NCBI GenBank assembly: GCA_029288095.1
Contig: JARFPW010000079.1
Span: 1 to 6,601 of the forward strand
Reading direction: 5' to 3'
From: Gemmatimonadota bacterium
GTDB taxonomy: Bacteria > Gemmatimonadota > Gemmatimonadetes > Palauibacterales > Palauibacteraceae
Length of the DNA: 6,601 nt
Below are positions 1 through 6,601 of this stretch, one piece after another (the first letter of the stretch is position 1; every line of letters starts with the position of its first letter). Both the position numbers and the translations under genes were made by a program. The notes beneath the pieces are model-generated. The model ran no database searches. It was not told the origin of the DNA and saw only the letters and a list, made by a program, of their open reading frames with translations.

Positions 1-23
1 CCCCCCCCCCCCCCCCCCCTTTT
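1..23. other. Homopolymer artefact: 19 C's then 4 T's (poly-G tail of a read, non-genomic)
   Basis: Positions 1-19 are all C and 20-23 are all T. On the minus strand this reads AAAA followed by a run of G's, directly after a P7-like sequence. Reads that pass the end of a library molecule on two-colour Illumina instruments typically give a few A's and then G's, because no signal is called as G. The position, order and composition all fit that explanation, and no biological tract is needed. It should be trimmed. Confidence 0.95.
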
Positions 24-57
24 CAACCATAAGACGCAAACCGAGATTCCTTCATAG
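24..57 (-). other. Illumina P7 sequence (error-rich) plus a 10-base i7 index, non-genomic
   Basis: Positions 24-47 match the 24-base P7 flow-cell sequence at 18 of 24 places by my count, including the intact terminal GAGAT at 43-47. The six mismatches fall in the P7 body, as expected for low-quality late cycles. Positions 48-57 (TCCTTCATAG) lie between P7 and the Nextera adapter, exactly where a 10-base i7 index sits. The P7 match alone would be weak, but its order and spacing relative to the perfect adapter at 58-91 make the assignment secure. Confidence 0.93.
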
Positions 58-91
58 GTCTCGTGGGCTCGGAGATGTGTATAAGAGACAG
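58..91 (-). other. Nextera transposase adapter (read-2 side) with Tn5 mosaic end, non-genomic
   Basis: Positions 58-72 (GTCTCGTGGGCTCGG) and 73-91 (AGATGTGTATAAGAGACAG) match exactly the 34-base Nextera read-2 adapter; the second part is the 19-base hyperactive Tn5 mosaic end. Genomic sequence begins at 92. The mosaic end here is a library-preparation residue and is not evidence of a transposon in the organism. Translated on the plus strand from a GTG at 63, it gives the peptide MGSEMCIRDR, a familiar adapter-derived false protein start. On the minus strand it extends rpoC with the false peptide VSYTHLRAHET. Confidence 0.99.
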
Positions 92-4235
<4,144 letters not shown>

Positions 4236-4266
4236 TTCTGGGTGACCCCTGTCGTCTCTGGTTCCG
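4236..4266 (-). promoter_or_regulatory. rpoB-rpoC intergenic gap with a weak ribosome binding site
   Basis: Thirty-one bases separate the rpoB stop (TGA at 4269-4267) from the preferred rpoC start (ATG at 4235-4233). On the minus strand they include AGGGG at 4250-4246, ten bases upstream of the ATG. This is an imperfect but plausible Shine-Dalgarno sequence. I see no terminator hairpin or promoter in so short a gap, so the two genes are probably co-transcribed and translated from linked ribosomes. The upstream ribosomal-protein genes that usually precede rpoB are outside the window. Confidence 0.55.

Positions 4267-6601
<2,335 letters not shown>

Noticed and set aside
1..19. Poly-C tract as a biological homopolymer or phase-variable repeat
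   Set aside because: It follows adapter and P7 sequence in the read direction and is explained by dark-cycle G calls.
73..91. Tn5 mosaic end as evidence of a mobile element
   Set aside because: It is joined to the synthetic Nextera adapter, index and P7, so it comes from library preparation.
4236..4266. Terminator or promoter between rpoB and rpoC
   Set aside because: The 31 bases show no stable hairpin with a T-run and no convincing -35/-10 pair.

Overview
The window is an ordinary housekeeping locus with a technical artefact at its left end. Two genes, both on the minus strand and both incomplete, fill almost all of it. The 3' part of rpoB (RNA polymerase beta subunit) occupies 4267-6601 and runs off the right edge. 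Nearly all of rpoC (beta-prime subunit) occupies 92-4235 and loses its last residues at the left end. The order rpoB then rpoC, with a gap of only 31 bases, is the usual bacterial arrangement. The two proteins together form the catalytic core of RNA polymerase.

Positions 1-91 are not genomic. Read on the minus strand, the rpoC sequence passes into the 19-base Tn5 mosaic end, then the Nextera read-2 adapter, a probable 10-base index, an error-rich copy of the Illumina P7 sequence, four A's and a run of 19 G's. This is the signature of a read that ran through a short insert and into dark cycles on a two-colour sequencer. The left edge is therefore an assembly end, and rpoC is cut there by the assembly and not by biology.

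The organism is a GC-rich bacterium. Beta-prime carries a large insertion inside the trigger loop (SI3 position), which points away from Firmicutes and Actinobacteria and towards Gram-negative-type lineages. The beta C-terminal wording and the beta-prime N-terminus (MIDFPR...) look to me most like Gemmatimonadota or a neighbouring phylum. This is an impression from memory, not a search. Beta also carries an alanine-rich insertion of about 118 residues (4729-5082) that E. coli and Thermus beta lack at that point; this is the only sequence in the window that might be of biological interest.

I found no RNA gene, mobile element, CRISPR array, regulatory RNA or undescribed system. The long open frames on the plus strand are antisense shadows of rpoB and rpoC.
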